The notes below the pieces were generated by a model, which did no database searches, was not told where the DNA came from, and saw only the letters and a list, made by a program, of their open reading frames with translations. Shown here piece after piece: positions 27,071 to 34,295 of a DNA stretch of 50,798 nucleotides. Made by a program: the position numbers and the translations under genes. The DNA comes from an uncultured Flavihumibacter sp. GTDB lineage: Bacteria; Bacteroidota; Bacteroidia; Chitinophagales; Chitinophagaceae. The DNA is taken from NCBI GenBank assembly GCA_902168105.1, contig CABHOY010000070.1, positions 1-50,798 on the forward strand. Reading direction: 5' to 3'. Positions within the stretch are counted from its first letter, which is position 1. Each line of letters starts with the position of its first letter.

Positions 27071-27658
27071 CTACCTGAACAGCATATCATAGACCTCTTT
27101 TTGCGCCATTTCCCGCATCTGTCCTGGTTCCAGCCCTTCTACCGTGATACGGCCTATGCGGTAACGTATAAGTCTCAACGTAGGAAAACCCACTGCTGCC
27201 GTCATCTTCCTTACCTGCCGGTTTTTTCCCTCATTGAGCACTAACCTGATCCAGGGAGCGGGGATCAGCTTACGGAAACGGATAGGTGGATTACGCTCCG
27301 GCACCTCCGGTCCTGTTTCAAATAATGCTGCATCACAACGCCTGGTCTGATATTCTTTGCCGTCCACTGCGATCTTAACGCCTTGTTTAAGTTGCTGAAC
27401 AGCTGCTGTCGTTACAGCCCCGTCCACCTGGACCCAATATTCCCTTTCATGGGCAAATTTGGGGTCCAGCAACCGGTGATTCAATGATTTATCGTTGGTC
27501 AGGATGAGCAATCCTTCGCTGTCGTAATCAAGTCTTCCGACCGGATAAACATCTGTTGGCACATCAAAGAAGTCCGCCAGGCTGGCCTTTCCTTCCTCCC
27601 GCCCGAAGCGGGTCAACACCTGGAAAGGCTTATATATAATATAATATTTAAGTGACAT
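27071..27658 (-). CDS. rluE: 23S rRNA pseudouridine synthase RluE-like
   Basis: A 195-residue RsuA/RluB/E/F-family pseudouridine synthase. It starts directly with the catalytic domain (YYIIYKPFQVLTRF), has no S4 domain, and carries the catalytic Asp in VGRLDYDSEGLLILTND. The stretches RNPPIRFRK, NEGKNRQVRKMTAAVGFPTL and RLIRYRIG closely resemble E. coli RluE, which modifies U2457 of 23S rRNA. Size fits too. Target assignment is inference from that resemblance. Divergent from the Crp/Fnr gene. Confidence 0.88.
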   Translation of the reverse strand: MSLKYYIIYKPFQVLTRFGREEGKASLADFFDVPTDVYPVGRLDYDSEGLLILTNDKSLNHRLLDPKFAHEREYWVQVDGAVTTAAVQQLKQGVKIAVDGKEYQTRRCDAALFETGPEVPERNPPIRFRKLIPAPWIRLVLNEGKNRQVRKMTAAVGFPTLRLIRYRIGRITVEGLEPGQMREMAQKEVYDMLFR

Positions 27659-27703
27659 ACCCGAAGTAGTAAGGAGCGTGCGTTTATTTTGGCTGTAAAT
27701 TAG

Positions 27704-27711
27704 TAATTTTG
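27704..27711 (+). promoter_or_regulatory. -7 element for the Crp/Fnr gene
   Basis: TAATTTTG fits TAnnTTTG and lies 12 bases before the ATG at 27724. The -33 region is weak. Confidence 0.5.
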
Positions 27712-27723
27712 CGGTCTGAAACT

Positions 27724-28434
27724 ATGTGTACGCCTTTCCATAATGCCTCGTGTATGAATTGCCAGGACCGATTTGGATCAATTTTGTTCAAAGCGGAGAA
27801 GTGCAATCTGGAAGAGATTGAGTCTGCCAAGGTATGTACCACATACAAAAAAGGTCAGATCGTCTTCCAGGAAGGTGCTTATCCCTTTGGTATTTACTGC
27901 GTAAATACCGGTAAGATCAAATTGTCACACTGTGGCGATGATGGCCGCGAACAGATCGTTCGGCTGGCAAAACCCGGCGACATTATAGGTTACAAAGCGC
28001 TTCTCAGTGCAGAACGTTATACTGCTTCTGCCATCGCCCTCGACGACTCTTCCGTATGCTTCATTCCCAAAGATCTTTTCATGAGCGTTCTGCAAAAAGA
28101 TGCCAGCCTTTCCCTGGAAATGATGCGCATCCTGGCCAGTGAGCTCAGAAAGGCGGAAATGAAGATCACTCATCTGGCCCAGAAGCCAGTACGTGAACGC
28201 CTGGCAGAAACACTCCTTTTTATCAAAGAAACCTATGGCGTGGAACAGGATGGTTTTACCCTCAACGTCCGCCTCTCCCGCGAGGAAATAGCCAATCTCG
28301 TAGGTACCGCCACCGAATCTGCTATCCGCCTCCTCTCCGAATTCAAAAAAGATGGGCTTATCGAGCTCCAGGGTAAGAAGATCCGCCTGCTCAACACGGA
28401 AGAACTGACCCGCACCGCCAACCTCCAGGACTAA
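27724..28434 (+). CDS. Crp/Fnr-family transcription regulator
   Basis: A 236-residue regulator with an N-terminal cyclic-nucleotide-like sensor domain (YKKGQIVFQEGAYPFGIYCV; GREQIVRLAKPGDIIGYKAL) and a C-terminal winged helix (RLSREEIANLVGTATESAIR). The recognition helix keeps the Glu and Arg that FNR and CRP use to read TGA half-sites. Cysteines at 2, 10, 13, 27, 38, 59, 70 and 112 include a C-x2-C pair near the N-terminus, but the spacing is not that of E. coli FNR, so oxygen sensing by an Fe-S cluster is possible, not shown. It is placed directly upstream of the cbb3 oxidase genes, which FNR-type proteins commonly control. The ATG at 27724 replaces a TTG five codons earlier. Confidence 0.9.
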   Translation: MCTPFHNASCMNCQDRFGSILFKAEKCNLEEIESAKVCTTYKKGQIVFQEGAYPFGIYCVNTGKIKLSHCGDDGREQIVRLAKPGDIIGYKALLSAERYTASAIALDDSSVCFIPKDLFMSVLQKDASLSLEMMRILASELRKAEMKITHLAQKPVRERLAETLLFIKETYGVEQDGFTLNVRLSREEIANLVGTATESAIRLLSEFKKDGLIELQGKKIRLLNTEELTRTANLQD

Positions 28435-28700
28435 TTCCTCCCGATCAAGCCCACATCGACTCCACCTCTTCTTCGACGCTTATTCGTTCTTTGGCCGTCT
28501 TTACCAGGGTATTTCCCCTCTTCATGTCCACCTCTTGTTCTCTGCTTGTTCTCTCTAAATCGCTCCGGCATGATCATGCTACCTTCTTAGTATGCTTAAA
28601 TATTGGTCAACCATAACCACCGGGTCAGGCAGGAGGCGCATCTCCCGCATTGGGCGCAGCCCTACTGATCTTGATTCCTGACACAATATTAGCGCTTTTA

Positions 28701-28782
28701 TGTACGTCGTTTCGGGCAATGTACGCAAGATGCAAAACCATGTATACAAGAAGCAAATTCGTGTATACAAAACGTCAAAATG
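28701..28782 (+). repeat. Degenerate tandem repeats of about 21 bp
   Basis: Four units begin with TGTA at 28701, 28720, 28741 and 28762 (spacing 19, 21, 21). The second to fourth read TGTACGCAAGATGCAAAA, TGTATACAAGAAGCAAAT and TGTATACAAAACGTCAAA. Two-helical-turn spacing suggests protein sites on one face of the DNA. Confidence 0.5.
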
Positions 28783-28876
28783 CGGTGCCGGGAATTTGAG
28801 AAAAGATGCAGATATGAATTATAAATTCTCACTATACTGCCTGCCGGTTGTATTCTGCTTCAACATCGGTTGAGAT

Positions 28877-28956
28877 TCGCTTAGATACCGCTCATCCTAC
28901 GTTAATCCTACGTTCATGAACGTAGGATTAACGTAGGATGAGCGGTATCTAAGCGA
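28877..28956. repeat. 80-bp perfect palindrome without spacer
   Basis: Forty bases on each side are exact inverted copies around the centre between 28916 and 28917 (CGTTCATGAACG at 28911-28922). Beyond a 5-base mismatch, CGGTT (28867-28871) pairs again with AACCG (28962-28966). The right arm is built of 11-bp units: ACGTAGGATTA, ACGTAGGATGA, GCGGTATCTAA, and a fourth, GCGATATCTAA, that runs past the arm. It is not followed by a T-run, so it is not a typical terminator. Confidence 0.85.
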
Positions 28957-28989
28957 TATCTAACCGAACACTGTCTTAGGGCTGAATAA

Positions 28990-29060
28990 CTTTACAGTTT
29001 TTTTGCAAATTCAGTATAGACTTTACAGATGCGCAATTTAAGCTTTACATAGCAATTTGA
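28990..29060 (+). repeat. CTTTACA...GCAA direct repeats
   Basis: CTTTACA occurs at 28990, 29021 and 29043, each followed within about 2-8 bases by GCAAATT or CAATTT. The last two units are exactly 22 bases apart. Degenerate, so a modest call. Confidence 0.4.
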
Positions 29061-29126
29061 GTTTTCATGACATTAACCGAACACTATTAATCCCTTGACC
29101 TTCCCTGATCAGGATCAGTCTCCTCT

Positions 29127-29140
29127 TTGACCCCCATCAT
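29127..29140 (+). promoter_or_regulatory. FNR-type box upstream of ccoI
   Basis: TTGACCCCCATCAT matches 8 of 10 defined bases of the FNR consensus TTGAT-N4-ATCAA. Its centre lies about 43 bases before the predicted transcription start (near 29177), close to the -41.5 position typical for activation, and it touches the -33 element. Confidence 0.45.
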
Positions 29141-29170
29141 TGTCACCCGTCACCTGAGCCGGTAGTTTTG
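29140..29170 (+). promoter_or_regulatory. Promoter of the cbb3 oxidase gene cluster
   Basis: TTG (29140-29142), a 20-base spacer and TAGTTTTG (29163-29170) match the Bacteroidota promoter consensus. The ccoI ATG is at 29186, so the leader is short. Confidence 0.6.
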
Positions 29171-29185
29171 CAGAAATCCTTTATC

Positions 29186-31579
29186 ATGGCTATAATCTCT
29201 GTCGCTCCCGGTACCCAGTTACGCTGTGCTCACTGCGGTGAGGACTGCCCGGACCATAAGATCCTCCTGGGAGACAAGCCCTTTTGCTGTGAAGGATGTA
29301 AACTGGTGTATGAACTACTGAATGAGAATGACCTCTGCGATTATTACACCCTCAATAGCAACCCTGGTCAATCCCAGCGGCTACCCGTGAGAAAAGATAA
29401 ATTCGCCTTCCTTGACGACCAAAACATCCGGCAGCAATTAATTCACTTCCACGACGATACACAAACCCACGTCACTTTTTATATCCCGCATATCCATTGC
29501 AGTTCCTGCCTGTGGCTACTTGAAAACCTGCACCGGCTCGATAGCGGCGTACAACGGGTCACAGTCAATTTTGCAAAAAAAGAAGCACTGATCATATTCC
29601 GGCAACAGGAAACTTCTCTCCGGCATATTGCAGAAACCCTGACCAGCATCGGATATGAGCCCTATATCAGTCTTAAGGACCTCGGGCGGGAAAAGCCACG
29701 GATACAGAGAGACCTGATCTACCGGCTCGGGGTAGCCGGCTTTTGTTTTGCCAATATCATGCTGCTCAGTTTCCCGGAATATTTTTCCCAATACGGATAT
29801 GCAGATGTAAAAATGAACCACGTCTTCCGCTGGTTGAACCTCACCTTATCGCTGCCGGTATTCTTTTACAGTGCACAGGTATTCTTCCGTTCTGCCTGGG
29901 GAGGTCTTAAAAGCGGTTTTCTTAATATTGACCTGCCCATCGTACTGGCCATTATTGTTACGTTTGTCCGCAGTCTGACGGACGTATTCACCGACACCGG
30001 CGCAGGATATTTTGACTCCATGACCGGTATCGTTTTCTTCATGCTCATAGGTAGGGTGCTACAGGATAAAACCTACCAGGGGCTTTCTTTCGACCGTGAT
30101 TATACCGCCTATTTCCCTATTGCCGTTTCCGTATTAAAGAACGGGCAGGAAGTGCCCACAGCATTGCCCGATATCAGGATCAACGATACTTTACTGATCC
30201 ATCACCAGGAACTGATCCCTGCGGATGGTATCCTCGTAAAAGGCAATGCCATTATCGATTATAGTTTCGTAACAGGAGAAGCTGTGCCCGTGCATAAAAC
30301 AGCCGGAGAGATCGTGTATGCGGGCGGGAAACAACTGGAAGGGAACATTGAGATCCTTAGTATCAAAGAAGTGGCGCAAAGTTACCTGACCAGTCTATGG
30401 AACAGGCAAGAACTCCGCACACCACAGGAAGAACAGCCGTCTTTTATTCATTTGCTGAGTCGCTACTTTACCTGGGTAGTACTCGCTATTGCTATTATTA
30501 CGGCCACTTACTGGTGGGCGCACGATCCTGCACGTATATGGCCGGCCGTAACAGCAGTGCTGATCATTGCCTGCCCCTGCGCATTACTGCTCGCATCCAC
30601 ATTTACCAACGGACATATTCTGCGCATATTAAGCAGGCGTCGCTTGTACCTGCGGAACGCAGCAGCGATAGAAAGGCTGGCTGATATTGATCATATCGTC
30701 TTTGATAAAACAGGTACGTTAACCGGCAAAGCAGCTGCCAGCATATCCTATCACGGTATGCCTCTTACTATGGAAAAGCTACGCGCTATCGGATCATTAG
30801 CGGCGCAGTCTACACATCCGCTAAGTAAAATGATCGTGGCTTTCTGCGGGAAAGATGATAATCTCCCCATCAGGAATTTCAGGTCGGTACAAGCAAGTGG
30901 CATTAGTGGCTGGGCACAGTATTATTTTATACAACTGGGGAATGCCGCATTTACAGAAACGACAAAGACGATCAGTACCGACGGCAGTACAGTATATATT
31001 AGCATCGACGGACGACAAACAGGCTATTTTATTGTCCGCCATCACTATAGGGAAGGGGTTGTTGCACTACTTGAACATCTGCAGAAAAAATATGCGTTGT
31101 CATTACTATCGGGTGATAACGACGCTGAATCAAACTACCTGCAAAAAGTAATGGGACCTGCTGCCACCCTGCGTTTCACACAACAGCCTGCGGATAAATT
31201 AGGTTATATCCTGTCCCTGCAAAAACAAGGTCAGCGTGTACTCATGATCGGTGACGGTTTGAATGATGCAGGTGCTTTGAAGCAAAGCGATATAGGTATA
31301 TCCCTCACAGAAAACAGTAATAATTTTACGCCCGCCAGTGACGGTATCCTTGAAGCAGATCAGCTAACACAGTTACCGCGTTTCATCAGGACCTGCAAGA
31401 ACAATAAGCGTATTATCGTGATCACTTTTATAATTTCGCTTTTATATAATTTCATCGGATTATTCTTTGCAGTACAAGGCATACTATCGCCGTTAACCGC
31501 TGCCATACTCATGCCCGCCAGCTCCATCAGCATTGTACTGCTTACTTATGGTTTGAGTGAATGGATGGGCAGACCCTGA
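29186..31579 (+). CDS. ccoI: Copper-translocating P-type ATPase CcoI (FixI)
   Basis: A 797-residue inner-membrane Cu+ pump that supplies copper for cbb3 oxidase assembly. The N-terminus has a Cys-rich metal site (CAHCGEDCPDH, CCEGCKLVY) typical of CcoI, then a heavy-metal-associated domain with CSSC (HIHCSSCLWLLENL), membrane helices, the TGEAVP actuator loop, the ion channel motif CPC in IIACPCALLLA, the phosphorylation site DKTGTLTG and GDGLNDAGAL. The ATG at 29186 is used; a TTG six codons upstream lies inside the promoter's -7 element. First gene of the cco cluster. Confidence 0.95.
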   Translation: MAIISVAPGTQLRCAHCGEDCPDHKILLGDKPFCCEGCKLVYELLNENDLCDYYTLNSNPGQSQRLPVRKDKFAFLDDQNIRQQLIHFHDDTQTHVTFYIPHIHCSSCLWLLENLHRLDSGVQRVTVNFAKKEALIIFRQQETSLRHIAETLTSIGYEPYISLKDLGREKPRIQRDLIYRLGVAGFCFANIMLLSFPEYFSQYGYADVKMNHVFRWLNLTLSLPVFFYSAQVFFRSAWGGLKSGFLNIDLPIVLAIIVTFVRSLTDVFTDTGAGYFDSMTGIVFFMLIGRVLQDKTYQGLSFDRDYTAYFPIAVSVLKNGQEVPTALPDIRINDTLLIHHQELIPADGILVKGNAIIDYSFVTGEAVPVHKTAGEIVYAGGKQLEGNIEILSIKEVAQSYLTSLWNRQELRTPQEEQPSFIHLLSRYFTWVVLAIAIITATYWWAHDPARIWPAVTAVLIIACPCALLLASTFTNGHILRILSRRRLYLRNAAAIERLADIDHIVFDKTGTLTGKAAASISYHGMPLTMEKLRAIGSLAAQSTHPLSKMIVAFCGKDDNLPIRNFRSVQASGISGWAQYYFIQLGNAAFTETTKTISTDGSTVYISIDGRQTGYFIVRHHYREGVVALLEHLQKKYALSLLSGDNDAESNYLQKVMGPAATLRFTQQPADKLGYILSLQKQGQRVLMIGDGLNDAGALKQSDIGISLTENSNNFTPASDGILEADQLTQLPRFIRTCKNNKRIIVITFIISLLYNFIGLFFAVQGILSPLTAAILMPASSISIVLLTYGLSEWMGRP

Positions 31580-31581
31580 TA

Positions 31582-31601
31582 TCAATCAGTATTGTGATTG
31601 A
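31582..31601 (+). other. Inverted repeat just after ccoI
   Basis: TCAATCA (31582-31588) and TGATTGA (31595-31601) with a 6-base loop start 2 bases after the ccoI stop. No T-run follows, so it may be an mRNA processing or stabilising hairpin, or a binding site. Confidence 0.3.
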
Positions 31602-31666
31602 GCGGCATCATCGTATACGCATCTGTTGCAGGCTAGCTTTGCTCATGGAAATTAAACCCAATTACT

Positions 31667-31879
31667 ATGAGTGTGATCATGATACTTCTCGGAGCCAGCC
31701 TGTTGGTGGCCATCTTCTTTCTCGCCGCTTTTATATGGTCAGTTAAGAACGGACAATTTGAAGATGATTTCTCCCCTGCACACCGCATACTATTCGAAGT
31801 GAAACCTGCTGAAACTACCTGTAAATCAGGCCATGCATGCACTAACAAGAACTGCAAATCGCGTATCTGCAAACCATAA
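31667..31879 (+). CDS. ccoS: Cbb3 oxidase assembly protein CcoS
   Basis: A 70-residue single-pass membrane protein. The N-terminal helix (MILLGASLLVAIFFLAAFIWSV) and the following KNGQFEDDFSPAHRILFE are the CcoS signature. The tail is Cys-rich (CKSGHACTNKNCKSRIC), possibly metal-binding, and longer than in proteobacterial CcoS. CcoS is needed to insert cofactors into cbb3 oxidase. It lies 87 bases after ccoI and 56 bases before ccoNO. Confidence 0.9.
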   Translation: MSVIMILLGASLLVAIFFLAAFIWSVKNGQFEDDFSPAHRILFEVKPAETTCKSGHACTNKNCKSRICKP

Positions 31880-31935
31880 CTTATTCTCCTCATTATACTA
31901 TCAACTCATCTCTTATCATTCGTAATCGAATAAAC

Positions 31936-34062
31936 ATGTCTCTCGAAAAGTTTTCGTACGATAACCGTACCGTGAAATGGTTTGCATACGCCTGTATCGG
32001 CTGGGGGCTGATCGGTATGTTAGCCGGGTTGTGGGCCGCACTGGCGCTGGTGTTGCCCGACCTTAACCTGGGTTATGCACCTACAACATTTGGCCGGTTA
32101 AGACCTGTACACACCAATGCCGTCGTCTTTGCATTTGTTGGCAATGGCATCTTCATGGGTGTGTATTATTCATTGCAACGTCTTTGTAAAACACGCATGT
32201 TCAGCGATGTATTGAGTAAAATACATTTCTGGGGATGGCAGGCTATCATTGCAGGCGGCGCTGTCACGCTTCTGATGGGCTGCACTACCGGGAAGGAATA
32301 TGCAGAACTGGAATGGCCTTTTGATATCGCCATAACACTGATCTGGATTGTCTTTGGCGCTAACATGCTGGGCACGATACTTCGTCGCCGGGAAGCACAC
32401 CTCTATGTGGCTATCTGGTTTTACATCGGTACCTGGGTGGCAATTGCCATGCTGCATATTGTGAACTCGTTCGAGATGCCGGTATCCTTCCTGAAAAGTT
32501 ATTCCTGGTATGCAGGCGTACAGGATGCACTGGTACAATGGTGGTACGGACACAATGCGGTGGCTTTCTTTCTTACCACTCCTTACCTCGGCCTGATGTA
32601 TTACTTCGTACCAAAGGCGGCCAACAGACCTGTATATTCCTATCGCTGGTCTATTATTCACTTCTGGGCGCTGATCTTTATTTACATCTGGGCTGGGCCA
32701 CACCATCTTCTATACACCGCTTTGCCTGAGTGGGCACAATCACTGGGTACTGTATTCTCTATTATGCTGATCGCTCCATCCTGGGGCGGGATGCTGAATG
32801 GATTACTTACCCTCCGTGGCGCATGGGACCGTGTAAGGGAGGATGCCATTCTTAAATTCTTTGTAGTAGCATTGACCTGTTATGGCATGGCCACTTTCGA
32901 AGGACCAATGCTCTCTCTGAAAAATGTGAACGCTATCAGTCACTATACCGATTGGACCATCGCACACGTACACGTTGGTGCTTTAGGCTGGAACGGATTC
33001 CTGACGTTTGGAATTCTTTACTGGATGATCCCCCGCATTTTCACTACACAGTTATATTCCCGCAAATGGGCCAATGCACATTTCTGGCTGGGTACACTGG
33101 GTATCGTTTTCTATGTCATTCCTCTATACTGGGCGGCGTTCACGCAAAGCATGATGTGGAAACAATTTACACCGGAAGGACAATTAAAGTTCCAGTTCCT
33201 GGAAACAGTTAATACCATTGTTCCGATGTATGCGCTACGTGGATTAGGAGGTTTACTATATGTAAGCGGTGTGGTCCTGATGATCGTCAACATTGCTAAA
33301 ACAGTGCGCCGTGGCTCATTTGTAGCGAATGAACCTGCTGAAGCAGCACCACTGCCTAAAGTGATCCAGACGCATGGTAAAACACACTGGCATAACTGGA
33401 TAGAACGCAGGCCTATACAGCTGTTCGTTTTCAGTCTTATCGTAGTAGGTATAGGTGGGATGCTTGAAATGATCCCTACATTCCTGGTAAGAAGTAATAT
33501 TCCCACCATCACGAGTGTAAAACCCTATACGCCACTTGAATTGCATGGCCGCGACGTGTATATCCGCGAGGGTTGTTATACCTGCCACTCTCAAATGATA
33601 CGCCCATTCCGCGATGAGGTAGCGCGATACGGTGAATATTCCAAAGCCGGTGAATTCGTTTATGATCATCCGTTCCAGTGGGGCTCTAAAAGAACAGGAC
33701 CAGATCTCGCCAGGATAGGAGGGAAGTATCCGCACTCATGGCACTACAATCACATGCTGGACCCGACGTCTATGTCGCCCGGTTCTATTATGCCACCCTA
33801 TCCCTGGTTGTTTGATGATAAAATAGATAAAGCAAAAACGCCTGCAATGATCAGGGTAATGCGCAGATTAGGCGTACCCTATCCCACAGGATACGAGGAG
33901 CAGGCCAATGCAGATATGACTAAACAAGCGGTAGAGATATCTGTCGCATTAAAGCACGACAAACTGGAAGTAGCCCCAGACAAAGAGGTCGTAGCCCTTA
34001 TCGCTTATCTGCAACGCCTGGGCGCCGACATCAAAAATCCTGGTGTAGCAGCCAGAAACTGA
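31936..34062 (+). CDS. ccoNO: Cbb3 cytochrome oxidase fused subunit I/II (CcoN-CcoO)
   Basis: A 708-residue fusion of the catalytic subunit CcoN and the mono-haem cytochrome CcoO. The CcoN part (1 to about 480) has about 12 membrane helices with metal-binding histidines in RPVHTNAVVFAF, WWYGHNAVAFFLTTP, WAGPHHLLYTALP and DWTIAHVHVGALGWNGF. After a linker and one more helix, the CcoO part has the haem c site CYTCHSQ (Cys547, Cys550, His551), RTGPDLARIGG, and the axial Met in SIMPPYPWL. The fusion is usual in Bacteroidota. It reduces oxygen at very low concentration and pumps protons. Confidence 0.96.
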   Translation: MSLEKFSYDNRTVKWFAYACIGWGLIGMLAGLWAALALVLPDLNLGYAPTTFGRLRPVHTNAVVFAFVGNGIFMGVYYSLQRLCKTRMFSDVLSKIHFWGWQAIIAGGAVTLLMGCTTGKEYAELEWPFDIAITLIWIVFGANMLGTILRRREAHLYVAIWFYIGTWVAIAMLHIVNSFEMPVSFLKSYSWYAGVQDALVQWWYGHNAVAFFLTTPYLGLMYYFVPKAANRPVYSYRWSIIHFWALIFIYIWAGPHHLLYTALPEWAQSLGTVFSIMLIAPSWGGMLNGLLTLRGAWDRVREDAILKFFVVALTCYGMATFEGPMLSLKNVNAISHYTDWTIAHVHVGALGWNGFLTFGILYWMIPRIFTTQLYSRKWANAHFWLGTLGIVFYVIPLYWAAFTQSMMWKQFTPEGQLKFQFLETVNTIVPMYALRGLGGLLYVSGVVLMIVNIAKTVRRGSFVANEPAEAAPLPKVIQTHGKTHWHNWIERRPIQLFVFSLIVVGIGGMLEMIPTFLVRSNIPTITSVKPYTPLELHGRDVYIREGCYTCHSQMIRPFRDEVARYGEYSKAGEFVYDHPFQWGSKRTGPDLARIGGKYPHSWHYNHMLDPTSMSPGSIMPPYPWLFDDKIDKAKTPAMIRVMRRLGVPYPTGYEEQANADMTKQAVEISVALKHDKLEVAPDKEVVALIAYLQRLGADIKNPGVAARN

Positions 34063-34090
34063 TCTGATCAATCTATAAAATCTTAGGGAA

Positions 34091-34255
34091 ATGAAATTCA
34101 TCAATTACCTGCAGTCTATCACAGGTGTAAGTATATACCCGCTGGCCTCACTGTGCATATTCACCGTATTCTTTGTGCTGGCCGCTTTATGGGCATTCAA
34201 GGCAGATAAAGGCATGATAGATCACATCCGGAACATCCCGCTGGATGACTGCTGA
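34091..34255 (+). CDS. ccoQ: Cbb3 oxidase small subunit CcoQ
   Basis: A 54-residue single-helix membrane protein in the expected position between ccoNO and ccoP. The helix is YPLASLCIFTVFFVLAALWA, followed by KADKGMIDHIRNIPLDD, the basic/acidic tail common in FixQ/CcoQ. It helps keep the oxidase complex stable. It starts 28 bases after ccoNO. Confidence 0.85.
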   Translation: MKFINYLQSITGVSIYPLASLCIFTVFFVLAALWAFKADKGMIDHIRNIPLDDC

Positions 34256-34295
34256 TCATCACATGCTCATTTTATCATTCGCTAATCGCAACATC

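Larger units (their letters stand above)
28435..29185. other. 751-bp non-coding, repeat-rich spacer between fnr-like gene and ccoI
   Basis: I find no convincing gene here. The first 250 bases are pyrimidine-rich with a 12-bp palindrome GCATGATCATGC at 28568-28579. Then come degenerate TGTA-type direct repeats (28701-28782), an 80-bp perfect palindrome (28877-28956), CTTTACA-type direct repeats (28990-29060), a 12-mer TAACCGAACACT at both 28961-28972 and 29074-29085, and finally the ccoI promoter. It is by far the longest spacer in the window. Confidence 0.8.

Noticed and set aside
28579..28770. Minus-strand 63-codon frame in the fnr-ccoI spacer
   Set aside because: No recognisable protein, no ribosome site, and its N-terminus is just the 21-bp repeats read in one frame.
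28701..29060. Possible CRISPR array
   Set aside because: Repeat units are degenerate, with no constant-length unique spacers, and no cas genes are nearby.
29106..29118. TGATCAGGATCAG as the main FNR-type site before ccoI
   Set aside because: Half-site order and spacing do not fit TTGAT-N4-ATCAA; the box at 29127-29140 fits better.
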